From NCBI RefSeq assembly GCF_024713975.1, contig NC_091102.1, positions 10,917,001 to 10,981,000 of the forward strand: 64,000 bases of DNA. Direction: 5' to 3'. Within the stretch, counting starts at the first letter, position 1, and every line of letters begins with the position of its first letter. The notes beneath the pieces were generated by a model, which worked only from the letters and a program-made list of their open reading frames with translations, did no database searches and was not told the origin of the DNA. A program made the position numbers and the translations under genes. This DNA is from Paralichthys olivaceus (taxonomy: Eukaryota > Chordata > Actinopteri > Pleuronectiformes > Paralichthyidae). Shown here piece by piece: positions 62,301 to 64,000 of this stretch.

Positions 62301-63866
62301 CTGTGCACTGCCTCCAGGAGCTGAGCTCCATGACCCTCTCCTTGGAATGGAGGCAGGATCAACATTTGGCTGTTAAGTTAAAGGGTGGAAAGAGATACAA
62401 ACAAAATCAATGAGGAAACAAGTAAAACACCCATAAAACTAATTTATGAGGCATCTGAGTCGTTGTCCTTTGATTAAAAGCAGAAAACAATAGATTGTTA
62501 TACTGATCCATCAATGCATCAAATCAAATCACATCAAAAGCTTATCTATAAAGTTGTTTTCAGATACAAATCACCCTGGTTTGGTAATGAAACAAAATCT
62601 GGCTGAATGCTTGGCTATATAAGCCAGTAATTTGGGCTCTTTGGGAAGAGGATAAAGAAATGTATAATTTTCCACTCCCTTTTCATACAATAGAATGGGA
62701 CGGCACGTGCTGCCCCAGCAATTACCTTACACGTGGTCGGGTTTTGTCTGGGTACACGTAGTAATTATAAACTGTCATGTAGCCAACAGTTGCGTAGAGA
62801 GTCTCCCCATCTTTATTGTACTTTTCAAATCTGCAGAGAAAACACAAAGGCAAACAGGTCAATTACAGGCACACTCCCAATCCAGTGACCATTTTAGCCC
62901 GCGTGTTCCCCTGCCCGCCCTTCACCCCCACAACGTCAGCGTGTTAGAGTAGCCAGGCCCCGATTGGTACACCTGCTACAACCTGAATACATTATGCACT
63001 TAATTGGAGTACTGCAACTTAGAGGAAGAGAAGGGGCTGGAGGAGGGACTGAGCTCCTCAAAATCACTTCAGTCCATTTTCCCTATTGTCGGTATTAATA
63101 GGTGCCAGGGTAAAGAAAACACTGGCAGAGGCTCTTTTTACTGTTAAGACATTGTTCAGTGTTTCAAAAGACAACAGTATTCAATTCAGCTCTTGCCCCT
63201 GAAAAATCTGAAAAGGGCTTTCGGCACAAAGGAAGCCTCTTGCCTGATCAACAATTCTCCTACAGGGGAAATATAATCAAACTGGCCGGGTAATTGGTCA
63301 CAAGCGCCTCAAAAGGGGGCTTTGTTTTTCAATGACACAATAAAGGCTTCAGCATAGGGGTGGGTGCGAGAGGGGTGGTGGGGGGGTTGATGTCAATTAA
63401 GAAGGGCACTCACACAAGAAAGAAGTCCCAACGATCGTCGTCTGCGTCGATGAAGCTGGCAGTCTCTATGAACCACATGAGGAAGGTCTGCAGGCGCTCG
63501 TGGTACTCTTGGAATCCTGGGCAGGTGATATCAGCCTGGGGCCAAAACAGCACAAAACAAACATTTGAGGCGGATTAGAGTTAATTCTCACCCCTCCTGT
63601 CTGATTTAAAACTATTACAAAAAGTTAAAACTATGTTTAGAATCCAAACTGCCTGATCACTCAAGCCAGGTGGTAAGTGATGTTCCTACCTTGTGAATCT
63701 GGTATGTGAGTTCTCCGGCCTCCTCGCTGTGGACTGTGTACGTGTGAAGCTGAGTGCCGAAGGGCTTGAAATTGGCCTCTTTCTCCAGGAGTGAGATGAA
63801 GTCGTCTGTGTTGCAGGTGAACCCAGCGGGAACGATTTCACGGACCTTCCCTTCAACCTCATCAGG
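59329..63866 (-). CDS. hat1: Histone acetyltransferase 1, 3' part (7 coding exons; 5' part beyond the right edge)
   Basis: Type B histone acetyltransferase that acetylates newly made histone H4 (Lys5 and Lys12), working with RBBP7/RBBP4. Exons in gene order: 63690-63866, 63414-63535, 62726-62830, 62263-62369, 61747-61898, 61188-61304, 59329-59499. All junctions are GT-AG and keep frame across 951 nt (316 aa plus stop; full length is about 420). The order of landmarks is PDEVEGKVREIVPAGFTCNT, FGTQLHTYTV, the H4-binding part WFIETASFIDADDDRW, and the GNAT fold with MLILPPFQGEGHGAQLLE, whose Q-G-E-G-H-G is the acetyl-CoA loop. ITAEDPSENYVKLRDYV follows and keeps the glutamate that corresponds to the human catalytic residue. 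The C-terminal helices read KMRKCLRPEELVSHMGQ and EDYRRIIERLATQA. The two or three N-terminal exons lie outside. Orientation and neighbours match mammalian HAT1. It looks functional. Confidence 0.96.
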
Positions 63867-63949
63867 CTGGATAACGTCATGTGAATGAATTTATAAATTA
63901 AAAAAATTCAATTAAAAAAGGGGCAAACTATAGTATTATTTCTTTGTTA

Positions 63950-64000
63950 AGCTGCTTTCAGACATGCACTGAACTTCCTGAAATTATCCTGAGGTGCTGT
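63950..64000. mobile_element. Truncated (by window edge) TIR element, hat1 intron
   Basis: Starts with 'agctgctttcagacatgcac' followed by 'tgaacttcctgaaattatcc', the same terminal sequence as the elements at 5893-6036 and 9947-10382. The rest lies beyond the window. Confidence 0.55.

Noticed and set aside
1..64000. CRISPR arrays, operons, phage, tRNA or rRNA genes
   Set aside because: None seen; gene structure, introns and repeats are those of a vertebrate chromosome.

Overview
The window is nuclear DNA from a teleost fish, probably a percomorph. The signs are short introns, teleost-type dispersed repeats, long CA/GT microsatellites and a conserved vertebrate gene order. The order itga6 - dlx2 - dlx1 - (metap1d) - hat1, with its orientations, mirrors the mammalian HAT1-METAP1D-DLX1-DLX2-ITGA6 block (human 2q31) read in reverse. 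No operons, CRISPR arrays, phage or viral genes were seen.

Layout. (1) 229-14552, minus: the first 15 coding exons (717 codons) of integrin alpha-6, cut by the left edge. They encode the signal peptide, the beta-propeller and the start of the leg, and intron 1 is 8.2 kb. (2) About 14.7-25.1 kb: intergenic DNA with a tandem-like duplication, a palindromic repeat and a teleost dispersed repeat. (3) 25376-26717, plus: complete dlx2a in three exons. (4) About 27.4-32.3 kb: the dlx2a-dlx1a interval, where the I12a/I12b forebrain enhancers lie in other vertebrates; two homeodomain-site-rich blocks are candidates. (5) 33329-34625, minus: complete dlx1a, convergent with dlx2a, whose second intron starts with GC instead of GT. 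(6) About 35-58.8 kb: a gene-poor stretch. It holds what I read as decayed exons of metap1d at 45.9-46.0 kb and, less certainly, 42.6-42.7 kb, plus several candidate distal dlx regulatory blocks. (7) 59329-63866, minus: the last seven coding exons of hat1, cut by the right edge.

dlx1a and dlx2a are paired homeobox regulators that share intergenic and distal enhancers, so the block is probably held together by regulation; itga6, metap1d and hat1 are unrelated bystanders. The main unusual observation is that metap1d, intact at this position in other vertebrates, appears here only as frameshifted, eroded exons, while the surrounding non-coding landscape and flanking genes remain. Exon boundaries were read by eye from splice signals, reading-frame continuity and remembered family sequences. 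No database search was possible.
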